DNA of 64,000 bases from Lepisosteus oculatus (GCF_040954835.1 NC_090703.1:19605444-19669443), one strand, 5' to 3'; counted from the stretch's first letter, positions 33,551 through 47,937 are shown. A program made the numbers and translations. The notes: generated from the sequence alone by a model not told the origin.

Positions 33551-35600
33551 ATGTAGTAGCATCAGACGAGTAGAAAGAACATTTCTGAAAAAAAAAAACG
33601 TTTTCCCTCTCATTTCCTTCCTTGTTTGATGGAGATATACGGTAACAATACAAGTGACCGCTAATGAATTAAGTCAAATTACACCTCTGATATTTCGTAA
33701 TAATGATTACATGTGATAACATATTTCTAAACTGGTAGTTTTTAAGTAGGGTAAAAGGTAAAGTCTTCTCACTACAAGCGACTTTGTATCACGCTAAGGA
33801 AATAACATCAAATCTGGGATTGCGTTTTTAGTTCGTTTTTAATTTTTCCTCTTATTTTCTTTTGATCAACTGATTGAGGTCCATATTTTGATGTGGCGAC
33901 AGCATATCGTATTTCACGCAAAATATAAGTTACACATTAACGCTTATTTTGAAGTTAAAAGGCGATACTGAGATGATTGGCTCATCATTTCCAAGTGTAT
34001 TGCGAAATTTTAGTCTCAATTATTCTATAAAAAAGTATTATTTTATTTACTCTTCTACAGCAGACTACCACAACTTCAGTGAAGTATCATATTTTCAGCA
34101 CAGTCTGCTGTTAGCAGGCTTGGAGAAGAATTAATGTCACAAATGAAGGCTTGTACAAATACAAAAATGCTTCTTTGTCATGAACAGAGAGCTCCTACTC
34201 CCAAGAAACATCTGAATTGAACTTATATTGCTCTAAAGACATCAAATGTATCTGACCTATTTTAAAATAACTTTGGTGATATTTAAACTTTCTGCTTTTT
34301 CAGATGACAACATGATGTGCCAATATGTATCATTTTTTATTGCAAAGCCTCTTACTATAATGTCCTTGCTAGTGATTCATTATGGGGTGCATTAGTGTAG
34401 TTAATCTTGTTCTGCAGAGGTAGTACTGTGTAACATGGAGAACCACTGTCTCTGGGGTCTGTAAACATCTTAATTATGTGTGGGTGAATCCTGCTATATT
34501 AATATTTTAATAAATGGCTGATGTGGAAATAATTTGTATCCATTATTAATCTAAAGCTTTTAGCTAAAATACGTCTCAATTAATTCAGACTGAAAGCTAC
34601 ATATTTTAGACATTTTAAGACAACAATCTGCCGTGCTGTACAAAGTTTCAAAAGGCCATCGAATTAAATTCCAATTGGTAAATGGAAATAAATATCTGTC
34701 ACATGTCATTACGACAGATTCTAATTAGATAAAAGGTTGTGACATCCACTGAAGGCCTTGTAACTATAAATTTAATTAAGTTGCAACTTTATACGCAGAA
34801 TAATAAACATATTATTTGAGAGGTGAGAGGCAATTTTATGACTGTGTTTTACCAACATATTTTGTCTAACCCAAGTTTAATACTTAAGGCTTGTGTTCTG
34901 CTCTACATAGGAACTGTCAGTATATAAAAACAATATAAATTAATATTTCCAGCTTCCCTCTTTTAGTTTTTTCCCAACCAAGTTTATCTGAATAGCACGT
35001 TTTAAAGGCATTCTGTTAATTGTAAAGTAAGAAAAAGGTACTAAGATAAATAATAGATAAATAAGGTACTAAGAAAGTAGATAATGTGTGGCCTAACCCT
35101 TAGTTTTGCTGTGTAATTTTCCACTGACCATGATCCTTTTGAGTGCTTCTGCTCTTTGTTTGACAGTAGTTGGATTAAAAGGTCATTTTCTGAGTAAAAT
35201 GAAAGTAAATACTTCTTTTATAGTCACTATGACACAGAAGTTCCTGCATTACCAAAACAAAAATAATTTATTTTGAATGGAATGTTTGCCCTGATCACCT
35301 CATTTTTCAATTAATGAAAAACAGAAGACTTGACTGTACTGTATTGTTCCTGCCAACAAGCTCACTACATGCAGATGTGCCTTAAAGTAGCATGAGAAGA
35401 CTTCAAGAATCACACCCTTTACAAGAGTTCATAATAAATTTTGTGACCATTTAAAACAAAAACCTATCAAAGAGGTTTGATTTTTCAAGCTATTTGTTTG
35501 AGAATTTTAGCGTATGAAGTACTTTCTAACGTAGGGCACGTAGGGGACTTTGTACAGGAGCAATGTTTCATTTTACTGACTACCAGAATACAAATATTTT
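33551..35600. other. CHGA upstream intergenic DNA
   Basis: AT-rich DNA upstream of CHGA with no coding exon. A region around 34500-34790 is dense in TAAT-type motifs and could be a regulatory element. Confidence 0.5.
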
Positions 35601-35604
35601 CTTT

Positions 35605-35995
35605 TTAAGATCAGAGACATCCCTTTCAGCAGGACAATACCCCAAAGCACAAGGCCAGAATGGCTACTCCAAGCAGCTTAAGAGAGCTTGAGCAAATCTC
35701 CCAAGAAGAATGAGCCAAGACTGGTAGAGACTCATCAAAAAAGACGTGCGGCTTTAATTGCTGCCAGGAGTGCTTACTCCAAATACCGAGGTCGGAATAC
35801 TTATGGTATGAAATTAAAATATTTCTTTGTAGTCTTTGTTGACATTTACTGTATCTTCTCCTGCCTTTTAAAGGCATTAGTTTGAGCATTCAGGTTTTAT
35901 TAAGATATTCAATTTTGCCAACAATATAGTATACTTTCTCAAAATGGGACACATTAGGAAGGATTTGAATACTTATGTAAAGGACTGTACCTATA
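35605..35995 (+). mobile_element. Tc1/mariner transposon remnant, 3' part
   Basis: In the frame starting at 35624 the sequence reads FQQDNTPKHKARMATPSSLR, the Tc1 transposase block around the second catalytic Asp (family motif QQDN.PKH). A stop codon falls after QISQEE. After a degenerate tail, 'gaatacttatgtaaaggac' near 35970 resembles the terminal region of fish Tc1 elements. The copy is 5'-truncated, with stops and frameshifts, and cannot encode an active enzyme. Confidence 0.75.
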
Positions 35996-37662
35996 CAGTA
36001 GTTCTTCATTCTAATAAAACCAGGGACAATCTTGGAATTAACAAAACAGCCCAAGGCAGGGACAACTCAGTGTTCTGAAGCTTAGGTGAAATATGCAATT
36101 TCCTTACTTTCTCCACCTACAAGATATGCCCACTTTTCAGCTGCCAACTGTCTGGTGTTCATTTGTTTGCTATTTTACCTTACCAAAGTCTTATGCAGGC
36201 ACTTTTTGAAGGAAACCACAGACTCAGCCCCATCAATCTCAGTTTCTTGTTTACCTCAGAAGTTCAGTTTACATTGCACGCTTCTTAATTTCCCCTTTTG
36301 GTGTGAAGCTCTCCTTTTACCTTGGAGTTTGGTGTAGCTGTTTGGGACACCTTGTCGATGCAATTAAGCACTGAAATTCTTTAAAATTTCCTCCAACCTA
36401 AATAAATGTTGTCTCCTTTATCTAGTCAGTGATTGACAACCTAGTACTGCCATTTCACACGCAACTGATTTTGAAGTATGCACATATTAATTAAGTCAAT
36501 TTAAGAAATCACGAAAATTTTAACTTAAACATTGATAGATCTTTTCAAAATGTCTAAAATCAAATTTATTTTTATTGTACATCCATCCAGTTTGAAAACA
36601 TTTATTGTTTCTTCATGTCTATTGACAGGATCAACTCCTGTTCCCACCTGGGGAAAAGGAGGCAGGGCAGACAGGCACAGATCGATCCCCAGTTTATTTT
36701 TGACATTCTCCCAGCCTTTCAGCAAGTATTATTTTCTCCAGTACCCCAACTGGGGAAATGATATATCTTGCACTGAGGATTTCTACACCTCAACTGAGAA
36801 GTCACTCTGTTCTATCAACTACAGAGAGAGCTCTGGCCAATGAGTCCCATCCCAGTTGTTGGTGGAACGATATGAATACTTTTTAATAACAAAAATATTT
36901 TTTGCTAATCAATTATTATTTTATAGCGCACCATCAAAATGTACAATATAGCTTTTGATACTCATTTCATTTCACTTCTCTCAGGGAGAAAAAGATGTAT
37001 ATCTCGTCTTTATATTTTGTTTTCAGCCCATACGCAATGATGCTTTTGTTAGTCTTGCAAATTAGAGCACTCACCTGGCCTGGCTATATGCACAAAGCCA
37101 CACACTTTCATCATTTTGCTTTTTTTTTCATCCCTTGCATTTCTACAAGCCACAAGCTCCTTCGTGTCTCCCAGGATTCTTGCTGCTGAAGATGAAACAT
37201 GTTCCCTCCTGTTTCTCCAGCCATCTCTCGTTAATAAGCATCCTGAAAGTAATATATCAGTGTGTTGGAACTGGCACCGATCCCAGATACATTAATCTCC
37301 CAGAACACTGGAAGCATTTCTTAACTCAGATAAAGAATATTTCACCAATTGGACAGCACTCACGGTATTCCAAATACAGAATCCTTTTCAAAAGTATTTT
37401 CTTTTTTCATTATCTTGAATATGTTTGAATATGAGATTGTTGAATTGTTATAACGTCTATGCTGGGACCAGCACCTTGTGGCCTTTTGTGGTTTGCTGGG
37501 TGTGAGTACTTGCTAAATACTGGGTTGAACACTGCCTTCATAGTTAAGAATTTAATTAAGTTTAAAGCCTGGCCTCAGGACAGTGCAGCCCAATTGTGTG
37601 CCTCAATTGTTACTGATTGTAACTGAACCTCGGGTATTTCCTTTCATTATAGCATCTGAAAC

Positions 37663-37739
37663 ACTGTAGCTGTTCTCCTTACAGCAATTTCCAAAATGTA
37701 CTATTTAAATGTTCTTTTTTCTGTGCTTTCAAATTGCCT
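37663..37739 (+). repeat. Duplicated segment, copy 1
   Basis: It begins 'actgtagctgttctccttac', continues through 'caatttccaaaatgt' and ends 'aaattgcct'. A second copy lies about 1.06 kb downstream at 38724-38799. Confidence 0.7.
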
Positions 37740-38723
37740 AACTGTTTTTCAAAGATGTTCTGTGTTTTCTTTTTCATATTGTTCTTAAGCTGTATGTTAT
37801 TTTATTGCTTTAATTGTTTAAAAACATTCCAAATGGAATAATCAATATCTAATATCTCATTCACCATTGGTTTTAATATCTCAGAATTGGTTTCTATGCT
37901 TGGCAATTCTCTTCAGTCTTGCCAGAGAACTTTTTTTAGATTTGGTGGCAGGATTAAGGATACTGACATGTACTACATATACTGTAGTAAATCATGCTGG
38001 ATCTGCTGTAAGAGACAGCAACATTTAATTGTTGAGTTTCAAGCCAGCATCTGAACTATTATGAATGAGAAGGGAATATGTCAGAAAGAAAAACGTCAAT
38101 AATAAATACCAAATAAAATTAGTCTTCATATTGGAGAATGCTTTTCTCTGCCTTTTTTTTACAGAAGTACAGTCAATCTTTCCTCAACAATCTCTCTCAC
38201 TCAGACTCCTTACTCATTACATACCCTGTCTCTGTGCATTTGCAGACAAAGGCAAGGATATAAAGATCCACTGATCTAGGGTTTGGGTTATATTCCCCTT
38301 GTATTGCTGCTATCCTAGGAGTGGAACTGATTACTTAAGTACTATAGGGAAACTAAGAACTAAGGACTAAAGAGCACAAGTGAAAACCTGTATGTTTGTT
38401 TAAGATTGAAATATTGTGGTACGTTATGGCGCAAACTGTGTCGGGATCTGGAACAAACCAAAACAATGCTATTTGAAAGAGGTTCCCTCTCTACATGAAA
38501 TTCCAAACTATTGATCTACTAGCAACCAAATGGCTAAACTGCTTTCTCTCACAACCTTTCTTATGTTCTAATGATGTGATCAGTCATGTCAGTTTTGTCA
38601 CAGATGTACCCATCTGCTTCTCCCTATAACAGGCCATAGTAACCCGCTCTCTCTGAGTCAGAGATACTGTGAGACTCTCACAGACCAGCTTAAAGTGAGC
38701 ACCAGGAAGCACAAACACGCTGT

Positions 38724-38799
38724 ACTGTAGCTGTTCTCATTACAACAATTTCCAAAATGTTCTATTACATTTTTCTTTTACTGTGCTTGTAAATTGCCT
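38724..38799 (+). repeat. Duplicated segment, copy 2
   Basis: It begins 'actgtagctgttctcattac' and follows copy 1 (37663-37739) closely with scattered substitutions. It is either a local duplication or two insertions of one short dispersed repeat. Confidence 0.7.
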
Positions 38800-41700
38800 T
38801 TACTTTTTTGCCACTGTTTAACTTGGCTTTAGTGTATCCAGTGAAACCTATATCCTCTTAGAAACAAGGAAATAGGAATAGTTCTTATATCTAGATTGCA
38901 TTCATTGATCTTGCAAGAAATGTGCTTGCAAATTATAGAGTTTTCTTTCTCTCCCTCCTAGCAGAAGGTTGGATGGATGGAAATACGAAATCCACAGATT
39001 TAATGTATGGAAATCTGAACTATCATTCCACCTACCTACATTAAATAGGTACTGTACACTCTATTTAAACAATGTCCATATAGTATATAATATAATATTA
39101 TTTATGCACTACAATTTGATATCATGGACCACAAAAAGTGCCGTTATAGTGCTTTCCAAAGCAAAGGACAGTTTAAATTGACGGATGATGATTACTCATT
39201 AAGAAATGCTCCTTTAATTCAGATAAGAATATTATTTTTTATTAATTTTATATCTTATTTAGCTGTGTGCACAGCCATCTAGAAATCACATTAGCAGTGT
39301 CAATAGTTATAAGACAAATAATTCTTTCAGTTGGAGAAATTATTTTCTTTGTCTTCAAAAAGAGCCCTGGGATTTTATTTTTAGACAGGATTTTGTCATG
39401 AAAATACATAGACAGAAGCTAGAAATGTACATTTTTGTCTGACAAGCCATGTGAAGAGAGTTTTGCAATGAAAGCACAGGAGACAGCGTGTTCCTCCAAG
39501 ACCTCTGTTTCTTCAGCTTGTGATCCCACATCTTCAAAAGACACACAGGATTGAGTCAGAAATATTTACAACTCCCACATTCCCCAGATGTTCTACAGAA
39601 TATCTGCAACCCTAGTTGCCATACACATATCCACACTAGCAAGTAACACAATTGTATTTTTTAAAAGAGATTATAATTGTTTACTAAAGCAATGAAATGT
39701 TTGATTAGAAAAAAAGTACCACCACCGTGAATAGAAATTTGGCTTTTGAACTGCAAATAAAATTGGGATGGAAATTGTTTTCTAAAATTGTTTTGTTTTC
39801 TTACTTATTAATTGTGTTCTGCTTGGATTTTTTTTTAATCCAGCCCATTTAAATATATCTTTCAAATGGGGTGTAATATTCTATCAGTTTCACAATAAAT
39901 ATTTATAAAACACTAATGCACTATCAAAAATATTTTGTTTTCTGGCATCATCTGGAAAATCAGTGTGTTTATTTTTTAATAATATCCTTTCACATCCCTG
40001 TGTGTGGTACATTATTTTAATTTCAAAGTGGAAACCTTCTCTTGCTTGTTGCTTTCTGTGTTAATCGTTTAATCTAAATGAAGACATTTTTCTTCATTAA
40101 TGTTTATTGAGCTTTGACCTTAAATATAGAAATATGGGCCTCTACAAAAGTCTCTAACAACTTATTTAAACTAGACATCGAGCTACATCAAGCTATATGA
40201 ATTACTGTACATCTGCTGACTTTTTTAGATGTTTTAAATCAGGTCAGGTTAAAATATTCTGTGCACACGTCTACCCGTTATCCTTAATGACCAATGCTGT
40301 ATTTCATTTTTAACTTACTTATACTTCTAGAGAACAACAAGCATGAGAAATTTAATGATGAAATCCTCCCTCAGGTGTGTTGTGATTTTAATCTGAAATA
40401 GAAATCTGAGGTATTGCAACTAATCAAAAACAACTTGAACACTTGCCCTCGAAAAGCAGATGAAAATGTTTAGCATTGAATACAGGGACAAGACATTATA
40501 GACATTATACAGTAACTATAGGAGATGAAACTACAGTGTGCCTAATTTGGTATCATCTGAGCTCTCTGCATTAGGTTTATCAGGGACCACAGTCTCAGCA
40601 CTTTCAACCCAGAAAAATGCTGCAGTCCTCAGTGCCAAATTCAGCATTTGCCCTCCATATTCCAATAAACACTTCTTAACTGCTGGGAGAGACCTGACAG
40701 AACTCCAGTGCAACAAGCACCTTGATTGTACAAGCATGTTGATGTTCAGCAGAAACGTTGCTTGTTCTGAGATGGAAAAGGACAGCCAGTCAGCTACTTA
40801 TCTAGTAATGCAGCCTTGGAGAGAGAAGGATTTCTAGATGTGAGGCTTGATTTAATGGAATGAAGGGTATGGCTGGATCAGTCCTGTCAGTTTGTTTATT
40901 TAACTAGACATTCCCACTGAGGCTGACATCTCTTTTCTAAGAGCCCTGGACATGCATAAAAGCAGCAAAATGAAAATCAGTCAGTTTAAATACACTGATT
41001 GTCAAGATCACAGTGCCACCTAGAAATTGTGCTCAAGCCCTACTGACAAAGAAAATGCTTTGGCTTAGCAAACGCTTACCATGCATTTTATAAAAAGTAC
41101 TGTAATAGTAGATATACTGTACTTTTAATGTCATTTTACTTTACTTACTTCTATGTACTGTAATTTCGACCTGCAATAAACTCTTGCAATACAGTACAGT
41201 GTCCATTTCAATCTCAAGCAAGAAACAGCTTTCAATATTAATTAAGACAAGAAAGATATGTGAAAATCTGTGACATAAAGCCTACAGATAATGGTGTGGG
41301 CACTAAACTACTGATTCCTTTAAACAGAGAGTCTGGAAAAGAGTTTGCAAGGAGAGTTACTGTAAGGCTAAGGAGGGAGATAAAACAGATTATTGTATAT
41401 TCTTCATAAGGAAAGCTATTCTGGAAGTATTTGCATTTCATTGTGCTGTATCGTGAGAATATCTATATTCAAACTAAGATACATAAAATAACAAATTTGG
41501 AAATGGATGTGCTGGCGCCCCCCACTGCCTGCACCCTAAACTCTTTATGTAATTGTTTGTGGTCTGAGCTTGACAGGACAGCATAAAGCTGTTTTTCTAG
41601 CATAAGTGTGGTCTGGGAGATGATTTAGCTGAATAACCAAAATTGGGCAACAATACTTTATTGACAGCTTCAGCTTATGTTGTAGAAAGCAGAAACTGCT

Positions 41701-42539
41701 GTTTGCACAGCTAATGAAGGGATAAATACAGTGCATATGTGAAATATTTTGATGTGCATGAAGGTTCTACACAATGTTAAAGGATGTAACTCAATTATTT
41801 CGCATTATATACCCACTCAATATGGAATTTTTATAAGCCTGGTAGGTTTCTAGGTTTTAGACCATAACCTGTATTTGGCCCTTTGAAGAAAAATTGAGCA
41901 GAACAACCACTACAATTAGTGGTTACTGTATAAAGGATAACAGCAAAAATTTTCATTGGATTTGGAGAGGTAGGGTTATTTTTTCTAAACCTCAAGTCAT
42001 ATCAGTGATAATAAACCCAGCAGCTCATTTGCCATGAGTGTATAATTTATCATATTGTAAATGTAAACTGTTGTAAGACAGATAACAATATAATATATAT
42101 ATATAGTCTGCTTTACCCACTGCCTTCTTCATAAAAACATTTTTGTTGCAACCATTTGTTTTAGGTTTTATGATTGAAATGTTGGGAGGCTTTTAAGATA
42201 AACCTTGTAACAAGCGGCGGAACTTAAACTTCATCCATAAATACACTTATTATTAGAAAAGATGCAAAGCATTCTCAAGGGGATGGCTGTCTTAATCATG
42301 ACTCCAAACATCAAGTATGAGTCCTCTCACAATAACTCAGAGCACATCAATTTAAAAATTCTCCTGCAGGAATCAGGGCAATGCTTTGTCTTTCAGAATA
42401 GCTGAATTGCACTGAGCTGCCAGGATGTATATATCAAATAACCAGACACTTTATGTAATACTAACTAATTGGTTTGAGGTTGAGCAAAAATAACATGGAA
42501 CTGGGTCCACTGTGTCCAGGTCAAAGCGGCCTGTTTCAG

Positions 42540-42960
42540 ATAATTTTTTAATGATAATCATAATAATAATAAAGTTGTATTGATAAAAAAGTGCCTTTCC
42601 AAACCCAAGGACACTGTACAGTACATAGTGATTAGTACAAAGTACAAAAAAGTAAAAGAGAAACATTAAAAACAAACAGGATACAAACAAGTGCAATCTG
42701 ACAACATGCCCTCGCAAAAAGGTGAGTTTGGAGTTTAGATTTAGAGTTTTAAGTATGGGAGTGATATGCTGCCAGGGTGTAGTGTGAGCTAGTAGTCCAG
42801 CTGCAGAATTTTGGACATAGTGTAATTTACTGAAAACACAGAGCAAAGAGTTGCTAAAATCAAACCGTAATGTTGTCAATGCATGAATCAGGGATTCAGC
42901 ATCGGCCATTGATAGATTGCATAATGCAATTTAGAAAACATTTCTAGATTTCGTAATCAT
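42540..42960 (-). mobile_element. L2-group LINE fragment (reverse transcriptase C-terminal part and 3' tail)
   Basis: On the minus strand the sequence encodes DAESLIHALTTLRFDFSNSL, then KLHYVQNSAAGLLAHT and HITPILKTLNL. This matches the C-terminal part of L2/Rex-type reverse transcriptases (LIHAF..SRLDYCNSLL, LQ.VQN.AARLLT, HITP.L..L). It is followed by a non-coding tail with 'tccttgggtttggaaaggca' and an ATT-rich end at about 42540-42575. The fragment is 5'-truncated and degenerate, so not functional. Confidence 0.85.
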
Positions 42961-44500
42961 TTTTTTTCAAATGGGGCTGAAAAGAGAGGAGAGGATTGAG
43001 TGCTTCACATCTGCCATAGTCAGGATTGAGATTCCTGACTATTGATGATGTGTGAAAGGGAAAGCCATCCACCATTATAGTGAAGGTCTCAAACATTCCA
43101 GCCGACATTTGCTGCCCACCAGTAAACTTTCTGTTATGTCACTTAGCTTCAGGGAAGTAGATGTCCACCATGATTTTACACAAACAAGAGATAAGGGATG
43201 AGAGGGGGAGAACGGAGGGGGGGAATTTGTTATGTAAATCTTGAGGCCAGGCTATTATCATACCCTGTGTACTTGGACTATTTTTCTAACTCTAGTGCTT
43301 GAGGACCATAAGGTCTTCTAGTTCTCATTGTACCTGAACTTGAAATTAAACTAATTAGAATCAAAATAAATCCCTTTCTCAGGCCTTCAGCGGGCAATAT
43401 TTAAAGAGACCCATAAAACACTGGAGGCCAGATATGAACAACGTGATTCATCACAGTGTGAAAGGACAGGTCCAATGTATAAGAATACAAGACCATAAAA
43501 AAGTTTCTGAGGAGATTATTAATCCAAGGATCTCCAGTCCAGACATATCATGATGGACTCCAAGGAACCTTTTGAATGTTTCAACAACATTATTCTAAAC
43601 CTTCACAACTCTGGGTATAAAGAATCCACAATAGTCCTGAATGCGTTACCACTTTTGTCTTCAGGTTTTTGTTTCACTATTAGAATACATAGATTATTAA
43701 AGTTTGTCTGATCCTGTGCTGATCCTTATAGGCTTGATGTGAATCTCCACTAAAAGAGGAAAAGAGGCTGTTACATTCCTGAACAACTGAAGAGTATAAT
43801 TTGAAAATTATTCTCAGCATACATGTATATAATGTATACACTGTATATGAAAAAACTCCCAGAGCACTGTTTTCCTGAATGAGCAGATCCAAAAGCAATG
43901 TTCCTTTAGGTACATACAGTACCTAAACCTAAAGTAGGGTTGAAGGCCTGTGAGAGGCACAAACCTGGCCTCTGAACCAGACTGATTTATTCTTATTCTC
44001 TGTGTTGTTTTGATTTCTATAATAACAAATGGTGGGAGTATTTGTTCTATGGGAAATTAAATGATAAATGGGGAAAGCTGTGACGTCAATGTGACTCCAT
44101 GAAAAGCAGTGGCTTTTGAAAGCATATCAATCATAAAAGACACAGAGTTTGGCTGAACGTGCACCATAGCTGATACAGTTTTCCAATGGAACAAAACAAA
44201 TTATATGAAGATTAATCTGAAAATAATGCAAAAAAGAGTTATTCTTTTTGAGCTCTCTGTTAAGAATTTAAATGAATTAAACACCACATCGTGTGTTCAA
44301 ACCACACTTGACATGTTGTAAAACCTCAGTATTTATAAAGGAAAATATACACACCTAATCTTGCTGTTTCAGCATGGTGATTATGTAAAATCCAGAGTAA
44401 AATAACATTTTGTGGGTTTTTTTTATTTTTAAAGCAGCTACAATAATTTCATGTTCAGTATGATTTAAACTGTGTGCTGTCAACATTCACACTTGGATTG
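42961..44500. other. Intergenic DNA
   Basis: Unremarkable sequence without a recognised gene or repeat. Confidence 0.5.
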
Positions 44501-44504
44501 ATCA

Positions 44505-44840
44505 ACCATCCATCCATTTTCTAAACTCTTTATCCAATACAGGGTCAGGGGAAGCCAGAGAACTGTGCCCGCAAGCAACAGCTGCACCTGATGCAAGTCC
44601 ACTGCAAGACACATACTGTACAGACACAAATACTCACACTCACACCTGGATTCATTTCACAGAAGTCAATTATCCTACCAGTACTTTAACTTTGGACTGT
44701 GGGAGGAAGCCGAAGCACTTAAAGGAAGCCCACGTGCACACAGTGAGAACATGCAAACTCCACACAGATACTGTAGCACTCCAAGAACTGACTCAAGGGT
44801 GTCAGTTCTGCAAGGCAGCAATGCTAACAACCACCCCAAT
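44505..44840 (-). repeat. tRNA-like-headed SINE, reverse orientation
   Basis: The copy starts 'catccatccattttctaaac', includes 'ggactgtgggaggaagcc' and 'gagaacatgcaaactccaca', and ends near 'gcaatgctaacaacc'. It is the reverse complement of the element at 12176-12480 and fairly complete. Confidence 0.75.
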
Positions 44841-47800
44841 ATGTTTCCTGGCTTAATTAAATCTCATTTAAAAAATCCCAGGAGAATCGTATTTGCAGTA
44901 GTACAGCCACTATTGTCATTTAAAGGAAGCAATGTAAATGTTTTTTAATGCTTTTTAAGATAAGACTTACTCAATATCTTACCACAGCAATCTTCCCAAA
45001 GGCCTAGATTAAATACGGACAAAAGTAGATTCACAAACAGATTTTTGATTTCCTAATGTTACATATTAAACCCCACTCCAATGCAAACAATGTATTCTCT
45101 ATAATAGTACATTATGTCTTTTTATCAGATCACAAAATGTTTAAAGCTATTACATTACCTTACTTTTCACACACTTCAACACTGAACAGGGTATGTAAAA
45201 ACCTTGAGGATTGTTTGTTGATATACTTTGTTAGCCATACAGTCAATCTGATTTTGCTCCGAAACATATGTAAACCTTATGTAGGATTGCAATATAAAAA
45301 ATTGGCATAAATGTGTTGTTTTAGTTTCTCCTAAATTTTTTCTCAGAATTCCATAAATATTTTTCTCTTAGACTAAACTTTTCACGACAGTCCTGTTTTG
45401 TAGATGCTGAGAAACAGTTGCAGTTCTAATTTTATATTCATGGCTGAATTTTGTGTGGAACAGAGTTCAGTGGTACTGAGCCTGTTATAGAAGTGATATC
45501 ACTCCCTTGGAATCAACAGAGCATTTAAAAGGATTCTCTCACGGCAAGAGAGACATTTTTCTGGTTTGGCAGAATTTACTGCTGTCTGAGTAGCGGTGCT
45601 CTATGGCTCAGTGACACCCATAAGTATCAGTGACTGAATTTGGCATTGAAAGAGTTGCACTTGTAACTTGCACTTGTCTTTTGTTGGTGGAACTAGTTTC
45701 CCAACACTCGATAATTTTCTTTTTGTTTTGGAGAACTACTGCTGCATGAAATAAGGTTGCAGAAAAGAAAAGACAACATTCTGAACGGAGCAAAAACCTC
45801 TCAATTTAAAATGAATTATACTCAAGTAGGGTAACAGATTTCCTTCTTGTACTGAAGCCTTTCTTTGCACCCTGTTTTGCTGCTACATTGAATGCATTCC
45901 ACTCCCTCTCCACATTTAATTCAGCTAAGAATATTCACCGTCCTACAGGCACTGCACTTCAATGCTGAGGAAACAGAGCCTCTACCTTTCCCACTGTATT
46001 TCAGAAGAAACAATTATATGAAAGGGTTTTTGCAAGGCTGATCTGAAAAAAAAAGCATACCTAGAATTCACACAGCATGAGCGATAGGGTGATTCCACAC
46101 GGCTTGCCAGTCAGCCATGATGAGTGCGAAAAGGTTGGAATGCAGGCAGTTATCCCTTATTGTCTATAATGGGTGCCAAAAATATCCAGGACTGGATTCA
46201 AGAAGAATTCATTGTAATTATTTAAATGATGCGATTATTTCTGAAAAGAAGTGTTTATTGTGTGATTAATGCGCCGCATTATGTAATTACGAGGTTGGCA
46301 TTTCCATGCTTTTGTAGTGGGTATAATTAGGGAGGCTAGAAAGGAGGCAGTTTCCTTTGGAAAGCTGAGTCCAAGTATTGAGTCTGAGAGTTTATTATCT
46401 GCAGTCTGTTGCTTAGTTTTGCATGTTTTGCTTCCTCTGTCTACTAGTTGCTTTGGTTCCGTTGCATGTTGGGATATGCTCCGGCTGAGCCTGACCCTGA
46501 ATTGAAAGAAGCGATTAGAAAAAAAAAGCGTGGATAAAGCCTGCTCTTCTTACTTTAATCAGATGGACTCGATAGCTCAAAGAAGGAAAGAAGAAAAGCA
46601 GCTTTATTTCAGGTTACAGCCATCCCATGAAACTGGGTTTAGCTAAAAAGGCAAAGCAGTTATTGCTATGAGCATTGAGAAGAATGGGCAATATTTACTG
46701 TGCTGATTAAATTCACAGTGAAAGGGAATGGGGGAAAGCAGGATTGTTTTTTCAGATGGCTTTTGATGTCAGAGGCACGGTTCATGTTTTCTCAGTCATT
46801 CAGTCCCACCTGTCTCTTACCCTGATTTTCCCTGTGTGGCTCCTTTGTAATATTTATTTGAGCATATCCTTTACTCCCTGCCTGCTTACGCAGTCAGTAG
46901 TGGACAAAGCTACCTCATTATCAGAAAATATTTAATTAAAGGAAGGCAGGGTACTTTTCGTTCATGATACAGTACTGATTATCTGTTATTCTAACAGGAC
47001 GTGTCGCTTGGAAACCATGAATTAAACCAGAAGTTATTATCATTCTTTGTTTGATTTGTTTTTCAGGCACTTGTACAACCTTATGAGATCTCAATCAGCC
47101 TCTGGGGTAGATGTAATAGAGCAAAGATCCTGCTGAACGTATTTGTCCTGAGGTGTAGATACTTCAGCTCCATTTGTTTTTATGACTTAGGGATGCTATT
47201 GTATTGTCTTCTATGATGCAAAAATGTTTTTTTCTTGATTTCTATCTAGTGTACAGATTACACATACTTGAGCATGGCTCTATAATTTACAGTACATCTG
47301 TCCATATTTAATCCTTTGGCTGTGGAGAAAGAGGTGTGGTGTTTTCACAGTTCGTGCTGTTGTAACATATAGTATATAGTTCTATAATAATGATGGATAC
47401 AAAATGGCATATTGTAGATTAAATATTACATAAAACTAATAACAGGAAGTTTAATTTAAGAAAAAATATCTAAAACAGCCTTTTTCATACAGTATATTGT
47501 CTCTGTTGCTTTTGCATATGAGTGTGTTTCTGTGGGGAGTCCATCTCTCCATTGACTCCAGCAAAAGAAAACTATATTGAAATTCTGGCTAGGAATAAGC
47601 AATAAGGATATAGTTTATTTAAAAAGCTATAGTCCATACGGTCTGAACAAATGTTTACCTTCTGTTTTAACATCCTTCTCATCAAGGCTGTTTGGAAAGG
47701 AAATATGTCCCAGCAAAAACAAAATAGGGGATTTTACGTCTAGTCTAATTAACTCCAGTCGTGTGAGGCAGAATCTGCAAGGGCTGTTATGAGTCCCTCT

Positions 47801-47935
47801 CATAACCTTCTTGGCGGCAGTGTGGGAGAGTAGTTAGTGCTCTGGGCAGAAGACGGTGCCACTTGCAACATTATACATTGCAAGTGGTAATGCAAACAAA
47901 TTTTTATACCACCACTACGGATTATCAGAAATTAT
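44841..47935. other. Intergenic DNA
   Basis: No gene is recognised. The stretch 46200-46310 has a dense set of homeodomain-like motifs with two CpG-containing sites and is listed as a finding. A possible SINE-like start lies at about 47810 ('ggcggcagtgtgggagag'). Confidence 0.5.
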
Positions 47936-47937
47936 CC

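Larger units (their letters stand above)
35996..42450. other. Intergenic DNA with low-copy duplicated segments
   Basis: No gene is recognised. There are two copies of an approximately 76-base segment at 37663 and 38724, and a segment at 37441-37535 resembling 29755-29840. Open frames, including that at 40538-40837, show no family resemblance. Confidence 0.5.

Noticed and set aside
40531..40837. Overlapping open frames on both strands
   Set aside because: No recognisable family, no splice context; likely chance or an old repeat.
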